Under the pieces are notes generated by a model. It did not search any database, was not told the origin of the DNA, and worked only from the letters and a program-made list of their open reading frames with translations. A DNA stretch of 64,000 nt from Allorhizobium borbori (GTDB lineage Bacteria > Pseudomonadota > Alphaproteobacteria > Rhizobiales > Rhizobiaceae): positions 310,001 through 374,000 of the forward strand of contig NZ_JACIDU010000002.1 of NCBI RefSeq assembly GCF_014196535.1, read 5' to 3'. A program made the position numbers and the translations under genes. Positions within the stretch are counted from its first letter, which is position 1. Each line of letters begins with the position of its first letter. Below are positions 51,819-61,562 of this stretch, piece by piece.

Positions 51819-52596
51819 GGCCGCCCTCCCCGAGATAGACTTCGCGCACGCGCGGATCGCTCATGATCTCGTCGGGGGCGCCCTCCGTCAGCACCTTGCC
51901 GCCGACCAGAACCGTGATGCGCTGCGAAAAACGCCGCACCAGTTCCATGTCGTGCTCGATGAAGAGGATAGAGACATCGGAGGGCAGCCGGGCGATGACG
52001 GAGAAAACCTCCGTGCTTTCGCCCGCCGGAATGCCCGCCGCCGGCTCGTCCAGCAGCAGAATGCGCGGCCTTGTCGCAAGCGCCAGCGCAATTTCCACCA
52101 GTCGCTGCTTTCCATAAGCCAGCGTCTTCACCTCCTCGCCCGCCTGCGGTTCAAGGCCGAGATCGGTGATGAGATCGAGCGCCTCCTCGATTTCCGCTGC
52201 GTGCGCGTTGAGCGGCCGGAACCAGTGCTGCGCCATGCCCTTTCGCTCGAGAATGGCAAGCAGCACGCTTTCGAGAACCGTCAGTCCCGGAAAGAGGTTG
52301 TTGATCTGGAAGGTGCGCGCAATGCCCTTGCGCACCCGCCTTTCCTGCGCATCGGCGGTCACATCCTCGCCACCGAGAAAGACCCGGCCCGAAGAGGGCG
52401 GCAGAACGCCGGTCAGCATGTTGATGAAGGTGGTCTTGCCCGCACCGTTCGGACCGATGATGGCGTGCCGCGCGCCGACAGGAAGCTGGAAATTGATATC
52501 GCTGTTGGCGACGAACGAACCCCAGACCTTGGTCAACCCTTCGGTGGAGAGTGCGATATTGGCGTCGGGCGAGAGAATGCTGGTATCGGTTCTCAC
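51811..52596 (-). CDS. Branched-chain-type ABC transporter ATP-binding protein (LivG-like), aromatic uptake by context
   Basis: A 261-residue ATPase of the LivG branch. Walker A is GPNGAGKTT near residue 48. A GIARTFQINNLFPGLTVLE Q-loop region follows. The signature position reads LAYGKQRLVEIALAL, a LivG-type variant, and Walker B is ILLLDEPAAGI. The conserved C-terminal VREVYLGEG is present. ATG overlaps the LivM-like stop (ATGA). It pairs with the LivF-like ATPase. Confidence 0.93.
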   Translation of the reverse strand: MRTDTSILSPDANIALSTEGLTKVWGSFVANSDINFQLPVGARHAIIGPNGAGKTTFINMLTGVLPPSSGRVFLGGEDVTADAQERRVRKGIARTFQINNLFPGLTVLESVLLAILERKGMAQHWFRPLNAHAAEIEEALDLITDLGLEPQAGEEVKTLAYGKQRLVEIALALATRPRILLLDEPAAGIPAGESTEVFSVIARLPSDVSILFIEHDMELVRRFSQRITVLVGGKVLTEGAPDEIMSDPRVREVYLGEGGHD

Positions 52597-53654
52597 TGAG
52601 CCGCCCTCCCGAACCGCGCCTTCAGCGAAGGCACGAGGTTAAACAGGGCGCCGACAATGCCGCCGCGGGCAAAGAGCACGACCGCCATCAGCAGCAGGCC
52701 CATCCAGAACTCCCAGTAAACCGGGTCGATATCGGCGAGATAATCATGCGCGATCATGAAGATCGCCGTTCCGGCCAGCGCGCCGTAAAGACGGCCCGTA
52801 CCGCCCAGCACCAGCATGACCAGGAACTCCGCCGCACGCGGCACCGAAAGCGAGTCGATCCCGACGAACTGCGTGGTCTGGGCCAGAAGCCCGCCCGCGA
52901 TACCCGCCACGCCGGCGGAAATCGTGAAGGCGATGCGCAACCGGCTGTTCACCGAAGCGCCGAGCGCCGGCATGCGGTTGACACCCTCGCGGATGGCCCT
53001 GAGCGACAGGCCGAAGGGCGAGGACACGACGAAGCGCAGAAAGATGAAGACGACGAGCGAGACGCCGTAGACATACCACCAGGCGGTCTTGCCGTAGAGA
53101 TCGAAGGCGAAGACACCGAAGATCGGCGAAACTTCGAAGCCCGACAGTCCGTCCATGCCGCCGGTGATGGAGGACAGGCGGTTGGCCAGTTCATAGACGA
53201 CGAGACCGATGCCGAGTGTCACCATCAGCCGCGTCAGGTCCTTGCCGCGCACCACGAGGAAGCTCGCGAAGAAGCCGATCATGAGCGATGCCGCCCCGGC
53301 CAGCAGAAGACCGGTCAGCGGTTCGCGCCAGCCATTCGCGGCCAGAAGCCCCGCCGCGTAGGCGCCGATGCCGAAGAAGGCGGCGTGGCCGAGCGACACG
53401 ATCCCGGCATAGCCGAGCACCAGATCGAGCGCGAGCACGGCGACCGCATAGGTCATGATCGACACACCGAGCGCCAGATTGTCGGGAAAGACGAAGTAAG
53501 CGACCGCCGGCAGGAGCCAGACCACGGCCTCGAACAGGCGCGGGCGTGGGCTGGCCAGCCGGTCGACGGCGACCGAGCGATGGTTCATGCGGGAACTCCC
53601 GGAACGAGAAGCAAGCGGGCGGGACGAATGGGGAAGACCGGAGACGATGGTCAT
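52593..53654 (-). CDS. Branched-chain-type ABC transporter permease (LivM-like)
   Basis: A 353-residue permease with about eight to ten helices. It has the LivM landmarks LGYAGIVSLGHAAFFGIGAY, a GLSLRAIREGVNRMPALG loop and LVMLVLGGTGRLYGALAG. ATG 53654 is preferred since it overlaps the LivH-like stop (ATGA), giving a 30-residue soluble N-terminus; ATG 53588 would give a shorter form. It forms the membrane pore with the LivH-like protein. Confidence 0.92.
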   Translation of the reverse strand: MTIVSGLPHSSRPLASRSGSSRMNHRSVAVDRLASPRPRLFEAVVWLLPAVAYFVFPDNLALGVSIMTYAVAVLALDLVLGYAGIVSLGHAAFFGIGAYAAGLLAANGWREPLTGLLLAGAASLMIGFFASFLVVRGKDLTRLMVTLGIGLVVYELANRLSSITGGMDGLSGFEVSPIFGVFAFDLYGKTAWWYVYGVSLVVFIFLRFVVSSPFGLSLRAIREGVNRMPALGASVNSRLRIAFTISAGVAGIAGGLLAQTTQFVGIDSLSVPRAAEFLVMLVLGGTGRLYGALAGTAIFMIAHDYLADIDPVYWEFWMGLLLMAVVLFARGGIVGALFNLVPSLKARFGRAAQ

Positions 53655-54517
53655 GCGCGCTTTCCTCCGAGGCCCGAGGGAAAGGCGAGCAGCAGCACGA
53701 TCATCAACACGTAGATGATGAAGGCACCGGCTTCCGGCACGTAATATTTGCCGGCAACGTCGAAGATGCCGAGGATCATGGCGGCAATGAGCGGCCCGCG
53801 AATGGTGCCGGCCCCGCCGACCACGACGACGAGCAGGAAATAGACCATGTATTTCAGCGGAAAGCCGGGATCGAGGCCAAGCACTTCGATACCGAGCGCG
53901 CCCCCGAGACCGGCAAGGCCGGTGCCCAGCGCAAAGCACAGGCTGAAGATCAGCCCGACATTGATGCCGAGGCCGGCGGCGGCATCCTGATTGTCGACGG
54001 CGGCGCGAACCTGCGCACCGAAGCGGGTCTTCGAGAGCGTGAGATGCAGCGCAACCGTGAGTGCCGCGACAACGGCAATCAGGAGCAGGCGATATTTGCC
54101 CAGATCGACACCGGCAACCCGCGTCTGGCCCTGCAGGAAATCGGGCATGGCGCTCATCTGCTGGCTGGCGCCGAAGAAGTAATGCGCTGCGGCAATGGAG
54201 GAAAAGACGAAACCGACGGTGAACAGCACCTGATCGAGATGCGTGGCCTTGTAGAGCCGCTGGAACAGCAGCCGTTCGGCGACGAGGCCGAGCAGCGCCG
54301 AGCCCAGAAAGGCAAAGGGCAGCGTCAGCAGAAAGGACATGCCCAGCTTCTGGCCGAGATAGACGCTGACATAGCCGCCGGCCATGGCAAAGGCGCCGTG
54401 GGCGAGGTTGATGAAGTTCATCAGGCCCATCGTGATCGACAGGCCGACACCGACGAGGAACAGCAGGCTTCCGTAAGCCAGTCCGTCGAAGAGAATGCCG
54501 ATGATGTTGCTTGTCAT
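53651..54517 (-). CDS. Branched-chain-type ABC transporter permease (LivH-like)
   Basis: A 288-residue permease with about eight helices and the LivH blocks GLAYGSLLFLVGVGLSITMG, NFINLAHGAFAMAGGYVSVY and VVVVGGAGTIRGPLIAAMILG. It starts 63 bp after the binding-protein gene and is coupled to the LivM-like gene. Part of the importer within the mhp operon. Confidence 0.94.
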   Translation of the reverse strand: MTSNIIGILFDGLAYGSLLFLVGVGLSITMGLMNFINLAHGAFAMAGGYVSVYLGQKLGMSFLLTLPFAFLGSALLGLVAERLLFQRLYKATHLDQVLFTVGFVFSSIAAAHYFFGASQQMSAMPDFLQGQTRVAGVDLGKYRLLLIAVVAALTVALHLTLSKTRFGAQVRAAVDNQDAAAGLGINVGLIFSLCFALGTGLAGLGGALGIEVLGLDPGFPLKYMVYFLLVVVVGGAGTIRGPLIAAMILGIFDVAGKYYVPEAGAFIIYVLMIVLLLAFPSGLGGKRA

Positions 54518-54580
54518 GCTGACCTCCGGAAATGGCGGACGGGACGGCGCAGATCGCCGCCCCGGTTCGTTCGGCGTGCC

Positions 54581-55759
54581 TTACTTCGCGGCGGCGCTAT
54601 CGCGGCTTTCCGGGAATTCGTGGAACTCCACATTGGCGAACCTGCCATCGACCTTCTCGACCTTGCGGACATAGATCGTCTGCACGATGTCGCGGTTCTT
54701 CGCGTCGATCTCGATCGGGCCACGCGGGCTTTCGATCTTCTCGCCCTTCAGGGCTTCGGTAATGACCGGGCCGGAGGCGTCGCCCTTGGTCTTTTCCAGA
54801 CCGTGATAAAGCACGGCCATGCCATCATAGGCGGACACGGACAGGAAGTTCGGCCACTTCTCGTTCGGGTAGTCGGCAAGATAGGCCTTCACGAAGGCTT
54901 CGTTCTTGGCCGACTTGTGGGCCATGGAATAATGCCCGGTCGTGACGACACCCAGACCGGCATCGCCCGTCTGGGTAATCGTCAGTTCGTCGGTGAGATC
55001 GCCCGTGCCGAGCATGACGATACCCTCGGCCGCCAGACCGCGCTGGTTGAACTCCTTGATGAAGTTGATGGCGGCTTCCCCCGGCGGCAGCCAGGCGAAC
55101 ACGGCATTCGGCTTGGCATCCTTGATGCGCTGCACGAAGGGTGCGAAATCCGGGTTCTGGGCGGGAACGCGCAGCGATCCCGCCACCTCGCCGCCGGTGG
55201 ACTTGAGGCCACGAATGAAGGCAGCTTCGGCGTCGTGACCGGCGGTGATGTCGGCAACCACGGTATAGATCGTCTTGAAGCCCTGCTCGCCGGCATAACG
55301 ACCCGCCGGTTCGGTGATCTGCGGCAGCGTCTGACCGATGCGGATCATGTAGGGGCTGGCCTCCGTGATGCCGGAGGACGAGGCATTCATGACGATCATC
55401 GCCTTTTCCGCTTCCTTCGCCATCGGCGCGGCGGCAAGGGCAGACGCCGTGAAGGTGAAGCCGGCGAGAATATCGACCTTGTCACGCACGATCAGATCCT
55501 GAACCGCGCGGCGGGCGCGGTCGGGCGCAATGCCGCCATCGTCCTTGATGACGAGTTCGATCTTCTTGCCCGCGACGGTATCGCCATGTTCCTTCATGAA
55601 CAGCTTGATGCCGTTCTGCATCTGCTGGCCATATTGGCTGAACGGGCCGGACATCGGCAGAACCAGACCGACCTTGATCGTGTCGGCGGCAAAGGCGGGG
55701 TGGGTTACTGCGAATGCGACCGTTGCGGCCGCGCCCAGCAGAAATTGACGTCTGATCAT
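54581..55759 (-). CDS. Branched-chain-type ABC transporter substrate-binding protein, likely aromatic-acid binding
   Basis: A 392-residue periplasmic binding protein of the LivJ/LivK (Peripla_BP_6) family. The signal peptide begins MIRRQFLLGAAATVAF, a twin-arginine-like motif, and ends AFA-A. Family blocks are GLVLPMSGPFSQYGQQMQNG, LVIKDDGGIAPDRARR and MNASSSGITEASPYMIRIGQ. Relatives in aromatic gene clusters bind benzoate- or phenylpropionate-type acids. Its position between mhpD and the permeases argues for hydroxyphenylpropionate or a related acid as ligand. That is inference. Confidence 0.92.
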   Translation of the reverse strand: MIRRQFLLGAAATVAFAVTHPAFAADTIKVGLVLPMSGPFSQYGQQMQNGIKLFMKEHGDTVAGKKIELVIKDDGGIAPDRARRAVQDLIVRDKVDILAGFTFTASALAAAPMAKEAEKAMIVMNASSSGITEASPYMIRIGQTLPQITEPAGRYAGEQGFKTIYTVVADITAGHDAEAAFIRGLKSTGGEVAGSLRVPAQNPDFAPFVQRIKDAKPNAVFAWLPPGEAAINFIKEFNQRGLAAEGIVMLGTGDLTDELTITQTGDAGLGVVTTGHYSMAHKSAKNEAFVKAYLADYPNEKWPNFLSVSAYDGMAVLYHGLEKTKGDASGPVITEALKGEKIESPRGPIEIDAKNRDIVQTIYVRKVEKVDGRFANVEFHEFPESRDSAAAK

Positions 55760-55825
55760 CTCAAATCTCCTCCTCTTTGATGGTGATCTTTTCTTTGGCG
55801 GGTATTGGGTGAAGAAAGGCTCTCC

Positions 55826-56623
55826 TCAACCTTCCTGTTTTCCGAAAAGGGCGCGCACCGCGCCGAGCCCTTCGATGCGGGCCTCGAACCGGTCGCCGGC
55901 AACCACCGGAACCATCGGGCCGAGCGCGCCGGTCAGAATGAGATCGCCGGCCTTGAGCGGCGTGCCGAAGCCCGCCATCTTGCGGGCAAGCCACAGCGCG
56001 GCATTGATCGGATGACCGAGGCAGGCAGCGCCCGAGCCTTTCGAGACGATCTCCTCGCCACGCAGCATGGTCATCGGCAGAAGTTTCAGGTCGAGCCCGG
56101 TGAGCGGCACGGGCACACCGCCAAGCACGACGAGGCTGGATGAGGCATTATCGGCCACCGTATCGTTGAAGCGGATATCCCAACCGGCAATGCGGCTGCC
56201 CACCACCTCGATGGCCGGCAGGGCAAAATCGACCGCCTGGATGAGTTCGCTCAACGTTACATCCGCGTGGGACAGATCGGCCTTCAGCACCAGCGCCACT
56301 TCAGCTTCCGCCTTCGGCTGCAACAGCCGGGCAAAGGGAATTTCCTCATCATCGCCATAGATCGTATCGGCGAAGATCGTGCCGAAATCGGGCTGGTCGA
56401 CACCGAGCTGCGCCTGCACCGCCTTGGCGGTGAGGCCGATCTTGCGACCAACGACGCGGCGACCCTTCGCCACCTGATGCTCGACATTGAGGCGCTGCAC
56501 GGCATAGGCCGTCTCGCCGCCATCGTCGGGCATGCGGGTGCGGATCGGTGCGATCGCGATGCCGCTCTCCTCGGCCTGACGGAGTTCGGCGGCAAGCGTT
56601 GCAACGAGATTTGTATCGACCAT
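55826..56623 (-). CDS. mhpD: 2-keto-4-pentenoate hydratase
   Basis: Adds water to 2-hydroxypenta-2,4-dienoate to give 4-hydroxy-2-oxovalerate, between MhpC and MhpE. It has 265 residues of the fumarylacetoacetase-related MhpD/XylJ family. [21 protein letters not shown] and the metal-binding [12 protein letters not shown] (acidic ligands) are typical. ATG 56623 has AAGGAG six bases upstream. It lies between mhpA (60 bp) and the binding-protein gene (66 bp) in one operon. Confidence 0.94.
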   Translation of the reverse strand: MVDTNLVATLAAELRQAEESGIAIAPIRTRMPDDGGETAYAVQRLNVEHQVAKGRRVVGRKIGLTAKAVQAQLGVDQPDFGTIFADTIYGDDEEIPFARLLQPKAEAEVALVLKADLSHADVTLSELIQAVDFALPAIEVVGSRIAGWDIRFNDTVADNASSSLVVLGGVPVPLTGLDLKLLPMTMLRGEEIVSKGSGAACLGHPINAALWLARKMAGFGTPLKAGDLILTGALGPMVPVVAGDRFEARIEGLGAVRALFGKQEG

Positions 56624-56683
56624 ATCCTGCTCCTTCGGGGGCGACCTTGGTGATGGCCACACCCCTTCATTTTCACGAGTGCG

Positions 56684-58411
56684 TTATTCGGCGGCGACGG
56701 CGGTGCCCTGCGTTTCCGCCTGGGCTGGCTTGGCCGTGTAGGCCATGACGTGGGCGAGTGCGCGCGACACATCCGTGACCCTGAGCGGCGAGGACGTGGC
56801 GGCAACCACGCGGTCGGGCCGCAGGAAGACCACCGATTCCGGCCAGTTGCCGAACCAGTCCTTGAGCCGCCCCTGCGTATCGCCGATCTCGACGACGCCT
56901 GTCAGCGGATCGGTTCTGAAGCCGAGCGCCTCGTCCGGGCGGCTGCCAAGCTGCACATCCGGCTTGACGCTGATGAAGACGGCGCCGAGCGAACGCCACA
57001 TGGCGACCTGATCGGGCTCCATATACTGGATCGGATTGCTGCCCCATGCGATGATCGCGAAGTTCGGACCGATCACCTCGTCCATCCGCACCACCTCGCC
57101 GGTCGCCCTGCGCACGCGCGGCTGGATGAAGAGACGCCCCACCGGGCTCGTCTTCGGATCGCCGGCATGGCTCGGCACGACAACGCCTTCGGTAAAGCGC
57201 GGCATCGGCTTGAAGCGCATTTCCAGAAGGTAGCGCTTCACCGACGGCACGAGGTTCAGCACTCGGGTGACGGCATCGCGAACCGTGTTGAGGAAGGGAT
57301 AGGGCGGGTTGAACACTTTGCCGACCATGACCGAGAGGTCGATCATCTTGCGGGCGTGGTCGCGGCGTTCGCTCTGGTAGGTATCGAGCAGGCCGGGACC
57401 AAGCTGGCCCTTGACCACCATGGCCAGTTTCCAGCCGAGATTGGCGGCATCACGAATGCCGGAATTATAGCCCTGCCCCTGCCAGACCGGCATGATATGC
57501 GCGGCATCTCCTGCGAGAAGCACACGGCCGACGCGGAAACGGCTGGCAAGGCGCGCATTGTGATTATAAACGCGCTGACGGATGAGCTTGGCTTCCTCCG
57601 GCTTCTCGATGACCTTGGAAAGAAGGGCGCGCATGACCTCCGGGCGGCTGAAATGCTCTTCGGTCTCGTCCTTCATCACCATGAATTCGAAGCGGCGCAC
57701 GCCGTGCGGCAGGGCGGCGGAGACATAAGGCCGCTTTGGATCGCAGACGAGATAGAGGTTCGGCGTGCTGATCGGATCGTTTTCGACATCGATGACGATC
57801 CACTGGTTCGCAGCCGTCGCGCCCTCGAAGGCAAGGCCGAGGGATTCACGCACCGGGCTGCGTCCGCCATCCGCGCCCACCACATAATCCGCCTCGACGG
57901 TGTAGTGCCCGTCCGGTCCCTCCAGTGTGGCCAGTACGCGCTCGCCATTCTGCTCCTGCGTCACGAAACGCGTGGCGAAGCGGATCTCCACATGCGGGAA
58001 GCGCGACAGGCCTTCATAGAGAATCCGGTCGGCCTGCGGCTGAATGAAGGCGTTGCGGCGCGACCAGCCGAATTCATCCGTGCGCGGCTCGATGGAGGCC
58101 CAGCAACGGCCCGAAGCGGTGAGGAAGCGCATCCAGTGCAGCGGCGTGGTGTGCGGCTCGATCTTGTCGGCCAGACCGACGCCCTGCATCGTGCGCATGG
58201 CCTCGTCATCGATACCGATGGCACGCGGATAATCGATCAACTGCGGCAGGCTTTCGATGATGAGTGTCCTGACACCGTAGCCGCCGAGATAATTGGCCAG
58301 CGTCAGGCCAACCGGGCCCGCGCCGACAATCAGAACTTCCGTCTTAAACGCCGGTTTGGCGGCGGTTTCAATCGCGGTTGCGGGCGCGTTTACGGGCGAA
58401 CTTGCGGACAT
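56684..58411 (-). CDS. mhpA: 3-(3-hydroxyphenyl)propionate hydroxylase (flavoprotein monooxygenase)
   Basis: NADH- and FAD-dependent ortho-hydroxylase of 575 residues that turns 3-(3-hydroxyphenyl)propionate or hydroxycinnamate into the 2,3-dihydroxy catechol. The FAD motif is VGAGPVG around residues 29-35. The DG motif is VVGADGGRSPVRESLG, and the GD motif RVLLAGDAAHIMPVWQGQGY is followed by NLGWKLA. The MhpA-type thioredoxin-like C-terminus is present. ATG 58411 has AGGA eight bases upstream. It is the first gene of the leftward operon and diverges from mhpR across 374 bp with an operator-like palindrome. Confidence 0.94.
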   Translation of the reverse strand: MSASSPVNAPATAIETAAKPAFKTEVLIVGAGPVGLTLANYLGGYGVRTLIIESLPQLIDYPRAIGIDDEAMRTMQGVGLADKIEPHTTPLHWMRFLTASGRCWASIEPRTDEFGWSRRNAFIQPQADRILYEGLSRFPHVEIRFATRFVTQEQNGERVLATLEGPDGHYTVEADYVVGADGGRSPVRESLGLAFEGATAANQWIVIDVENDPISTPNLYLVCDPKRPYVSAALPHGVRRFEFMVMKDETEEHFSRPEVMRALLSKVIEKPEEAKLIRQRVYNHNARLASRFRVGRVLLAGDAAHIMPVWQGQGYNSGIRDAANLGWKLAMVVKGQLGPGLLDTYQSERRDHARKMIDLSVMVGKVFNPPYPFLNTVRDAVTRVLNLVPSVKRYLLEMRFKPMPRFTEGVVVPSHAGDPKTSPVGRLFIQPRVRRATGEVVRMDEVIGPNFAIIAWGSNPIQYMEPDQVAMWRSLGAVFISVKPDVQLGSRPDEALGFRTDPLTGVVEIGDTQGRLKDWFGNWPESVVFLRPDRVVAATSSPLRVTDVSRALAHVMAYTAKPAQAETQGTAVAAE

Positions 58412-58785
58412 GGACTCAATCCTGAAATCTTCTGGCCCCGAAATCCGGGCAATGGAAAACACCTGCCGCACAGACACGAACCGGCGATACCGCAGGCCGA
58501 TGCCTTGCGGAAAAGGGTCGATACCCGGCAGGACGGAACAGATGCGGCTCGGCAGAACCGCACGCATCAGCGCTCGGGCTCCAGGCCACGGCGCGCGACG
58601 ACAGATGCAAACGGTGGCGCTAGGCCCGGTAAAGGTCTACGATCATTGGGAACTCCTCCTCGGCAAATCCTGAAGGCGGTCTCCTTCCGCTTCAGAATGA
58701 AAAACAGCTAGCAGCACCATTGCCAAAGTGACAATGGTCATGTCAGTTCTGTGCACTCAGTGCACCACCGGGAACAAAGAGCGCA
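58412..58785. other. mhpA-mhpR divergent control region
   Basis: A 374-bp gap with no convincing gene. It holds the promoters for the leftward mhp operon and for mhpR, and an MhpR-like palindrome 20 bp before the mhpR start. Its left part (58412-58640) is open in one frame in line with mhpA but lacks a ribosome site. Confidence 0.6.
58750..58766. promoter_or_regulatory. MhpR-like operator 1 (mhpA-mhpR)
   Basis: TGTGCACTCAGTGCACC, or on the other strand GGTGCACTGAGTGCACA, is a GTGCAC-N3-GTGCAC palindrome. The 17-bp E. coli MhpR site is, from memory, GGTGCACCTGGTGCACA; the match is exact outside the central three bases. It lies 20 bp before mhpR. Confidence 0.8.
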
Positions 58786-59589
58786 ATGACGACCAAAGAC
58801 GAATCCCCCTACAAGATGGTGCAGGGTCTTTCCCGCGGTCTGGCCGTGCTGAAGGCACTGAACCAGGCCGAGGGTGGCTGGGCGACGATCCGCGAACTGG
58901 CCGAAGCGACGGGACTGCACCGCACCACCGTGCGCCGCCTGCTGGAAACCCTGCAGAAGGAGGGAATTCTCCGCCGCTCGGCATCGGATGACAGCTATCG
59001 CCTGACGCATGACGTGCGTGCGCTCAGCGACGGTTTCCGCGAGGAGGAATGGATTTCCGAAGCCGCCTCGCCTGTTCTGGGCGAGCTTCTGCTCAAGGTC
59101 GTCTGGCCATCGGATTTTGCCACGCTGGACGGATTGTCCATGCGCGTGCGCGAAACGACGCACCGTTTCTCACCCCTTTCGTTCCATAAGGTCACCGTTC
59201 GCCGCCGCCTGCCGCTCGCCACCACGGCGGCAGGCCGCGCCTATCTCGCCTTCTGCGATGAAGAAGAAAGAAACGACCTGATCGCGCAACTCGGCGCCCA
59301 GCCGGGCTCACCCTTTTCCGGAACGGGGCCGGGGCGTGATGCGCTGCTGGCACTGCTTGCCCAGCACCGCGAGGCCGGGCACGCCTATAACAACGGCGAG
59401 TGGCAGACGGAGCAGAAGATCCTGGCGCTGGCCGTGCCGGTCTTCCATGCCGGCAAGGTGGCGGGATGTATCAACATCGTGATGCTGCGTTCGGCGATCA
59501 CGCTGACAGAGGCACGCAAGAAATACCTCGCGTCCCTTCATGCCGCCGCCCGCAAGATCGAGGATTATCTCGCCACGTCGCGGGAATGA
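58786..59589 (+). CDS. mhpR: IclR family regulator MhpR
   Basis: A 267-residue regulator with an N-terminal winged helix-turn-helix (about 10-70; IRELAEATGLHRTTVRRLLE) and a C-terminal IclR effector domain (about 85-260) containing RLPLATTAAGRAYLAF. It resembles E. coli MhpR, which activates the mhp operon when bound to 3-(3-hydroxyphenyl)propionate. It diverges from mhpA, and three MhpR-like palindromes lie in this and the next control region. Its 3' end overlaps a convergent ArsR gene by 25 bp. Confidence 0.92.
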   Translation: MTTKDESPYKMVQGLSRGLAVLKALNQAEGGWATIRELAEATGLHRTTVRRLLETLQKEGILRRSASDDSYRLTHDVRALSDGFREEEWISEAASPVLGELLLKVVWPSDFATLDGLSMRVRETTHRFSPLSFHKVTVRRRLPLATTAAGRAYLAFCDEEERNDLIAQLGAQPGSPFSGTGPGRDALLALLAQHREAGHAYNNGEWQTEQKILALAVPVFHAGKVAGCINIVMLRSAITLTEARKKYLASLHAAARKIEDYLATSRE

Positions 59590-59921
59590 GGCACCAAGCC
59601 GATGACGATCTCGTCGAGCGCAATATAGACAGCCTCGGCGCGGGTTGTATCGGCGGAATAATAGATCATCTGGCCATCGCGACGTGTCGTGACCAGCCCG
59701 GCCTCCCGCAGTCTGCGCAAATGCTGGGAGATCGCCGAAGCGGAGGCGCCAAGCGTCTCGGCAAGATAACCGGATGAGGCCTCGTTGGCGAAAAGAATGC
59801 CCATCACCCTGAGCCGTTGCGCATTGGCCAGCGCTTCCAGAACAATCGTCACATCATCGATCTGCCCTGGAAACCGGCAGGTTTCCCCATGCCCAGTGCC
59901 AGCAACGCATGCCCGATCCAT
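59565..59921 (-). CDS. ArsR family transcriptional regulator
   Basis: A 118-residue single-domain winged helix protein (about residues 20-100). The recognition region is GYLAETLGASASAISQHLRR, followed by the wing GLVTTRRDGQMIYYSAD. No CxC-type metal site is visible; the few cysteines are near the N-terminus (Cys5, Cys15), so a non-metal or redox signal is possible. Start is uncertain: ATG 59921 has a G-rich site about 10 bases upstream; ATG 59939 or GTG 59960 are alternatives. It overlaps the end of mhpR tail to tail. Target unknown. Confidence 0.85.
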   Translation of the reverse strand: MDRACVAGTGHGETCRFPGQIDDVTIVLEALANAQRLRVMGILFANEASSGYLAETLGASASAISQHLRRLREAGLVTTRRDGQMIYYSADTTRAEAVYIALDEIVIGLVPHSRDVAR

Positions 59922-60173
59922 TCCGATTGCTACCCCCATAATTTTAGGGGAAAGGAACACAGCTTGGCGAATCCGTCAAATGCGAAATTTGCTGATTTCG
60001 CAACGGGATTTGTGAAGGGGAATTCACACATGACGGGTGCACGATATGAAAAGCGCGAATTTTCAAGCACCGCGGCGACGGTTCAATCGCGAGGCGGGCA
60101 TTTGAAGCATATGCAACCGTTCGACCGGACCGCATGCATATCGCAAATATGATACAAATTGCGCTGTAAACTG

Positions 60174-60199
60174 AAAAAAGGGGTCGGTTGCCCGCCCCC
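60174..60199 (-). terminator. Intrinsic terminator after the extradiol dioxygenase gene
   Basis: On the minus strand GGGGGCGG, loop GCAA, CCGACCCC (one mismatch) and then TTTTTT. It lies 15-40 bp after the dioxygenase stop. The rest of the 293-bp gap up to the ArsR gene shows nothing further. Confidence 0.8.
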
Positions 60200-60214
60200 T
60201 CTTGCGTTCTGTTC

Positions 60215-61246
60215 TCACTCGGCAGCCTTCGGGAAACCTGCCCCGAAATGCAGGCCCGCAGAACCCGTCGTGTCGCGGCCTCGGCTGCCCGGCCTCGTGT
60301 CGATCGGATCCCCGTACCAGGTCAGGCCTTCCGGGAAATCTTCCTTCTTCCATTCGATGGCTTCCCAGTCCGGATCGAAGATCAGGTAGCCGCCGGCATA
60401 GATTTCGACGCGGTGGTCGGAACCTGGGTCATGAACGTAGAGATACATCGCCTGGCCGATGCCGTGCTTGCCGGGACCGACGCCGTAGGACACATCCAGA
60501 TCGCGCAGCGTATCGGCCGCCGTCAGAACATCGGAGAAGTCCTGCATGTTGAAGGCGACGTGGTGAAGCTGCGCCTTCTTTTCCAGGCGGTTGGCGACGA
60601 TGGCGAGGTCGTGCACCTGCGGGGTCACCGACATCCACGACGCCATGATGGTCTTCGGGCTGTCCGGCAGATAGGCAAATTCGCGGCGCTTGAAACCGAG
60701 ATTGTCGCGTACCCACTGTTCTGCCTGATTGATGGTGGACGGCGAGGTCTGGATGTTGAAGTGGTCGATGCGACGCACGCCAAGGCCGCGACGCTTCGAC
60801 GAGTTCGACGGCAGGCGCGAGCGCATGGCCTCTGGCGCCAACGGCTTTTCAATGTCGTAGTAAAGCTCGAACGGGTGATCACCGCCCGGCAGCAGGAAGC
60901 GGATCGCCGTGCCGCGACCGGCTTCGGTTCCGGCCGGAATTTCCAGCACGTCCATGTCCTGCTTCTTCAGTTCTTCGTAGAACAGTTCCACATCCTGTGG
61001 ACGCTTGACGCGGAAGGAATAGGAATTGACGACGGCCTCGTCCTGCTCGGTCAGAACCAGCGAGTGGTGGCCAAGTTCCTGATAGCAACGCAGGTAGGAG
61101 ACGTTGCCACGGCGCTCCACCTCTTCCATGCCGAGCGTGTCGCGGAAGAAGAACAGGGATTTTTCGAGATCCTTCGTTCCAAGATTGATGGTGCCGCACT
61201 GGGCAATCTGCGGCCCCGGATCGTAGCGGTCGGATAGTTTGGACAT
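60215..61246 (-). CDS. Type I extradiol ring-cleavage dioxygenase (VOC family), MhpB role
   Basis: A 343-residue Fe(II) dioxygenase with two VOC modules. Metal ligands expected for this class are the His in RIDHFNI, the second His in LHHVAF and the Glu in HRVEIYAGGYL. By context it opens the ring of 2,3-dihydroxyphenylpropionate by meta cleavage. E. coli MhpB, which does this job, belongs to the unrelated LigB-type (type III) family, so this is a non-orthologous replacement. ATG 61246 has GGAGGAG six bases upstream. Divergent from mhpC with two MhpR-like palindromes between. Catechol or homoprotocatechuate as true substrate is possible. Confidence 0.92.
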   Translation of the reverse strand: MSKLSDRYDPGPQIAQCGTINLGTKDLEKSLFFFRDTLGMEEVERRGNVSYLRCYQELGHHSLVLTEQDEAVVNSYSFRVKRPQDVELFYEELKKQDMDVLEIPAGTEAGRGTAIRFLLPGGDHPFELYYDIEKPLAPEAMRSRLPSNSSKRRGLGVRRIDHFNIQTSPSTINQAEQWVRDNLGFKRREFAYLPDSPKTIMASWMSVTPQVHDLAIVANRLEKKAQLHHVAFNMQDFSDVLTAADTLRDLDVSYGVGPGKHGIGQAMYLYVHDPGSDHRVEIYAGGYLIFDPDWEAIEWKKEDFPEGLTWYGDPIDTRPGSRGRDTTGSAGLHFGAGFPKAAE

Positions 61247-61489
61247 TCGGTCTCCTCCGAAAGCGAGTGAAACTGGAGGCCGTGTTGAAAGACGCGTGAA
61301 ACCCGGCCCGCCGAACGGATATCCGGCTGGTTGATGGCAGGGCGACAGCGACGTGCAAGCGCAGGCCTCTGGCGGTTTTCTCAAGATGAAGCGGAACCCT
61401 AACCAGCGCATCAGGCTGGCCTCCCGGGGCACCGCATGGGCCAAGAGGTAACAAACCCGATCCCGATCTTACAATGCGCAACTCCACCC

Positions 61490-61506
61490 CGTGCACTGAG
61501 TGAACA
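61490..61506. promoter_or_regulatory. MhpR-like operator 2 (imperfect)
   Basis: CGTGCACTGAGTGAACA matches the operator 1 sequence with two changes: the first base, and one base in the right arm. Confidence 0.65.
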
Positions 61507-61562
61507 AGCGACGGCAGCGACACAGCCCCGGGGCTGGTAAAATCCGGTCTCAGCGACCAATT

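Noticed and set aside
53546-55780. Plus-strand open frame of 744 codons
   Set aside because: Opposite the LivM/LivH/binding-protein genes, which have clear families and tight overlaps.
56750-58711. Plus-strand open frame of 653 codons
   Set aside because: Opposite mhpA; low-complexity charged translation with no domain.
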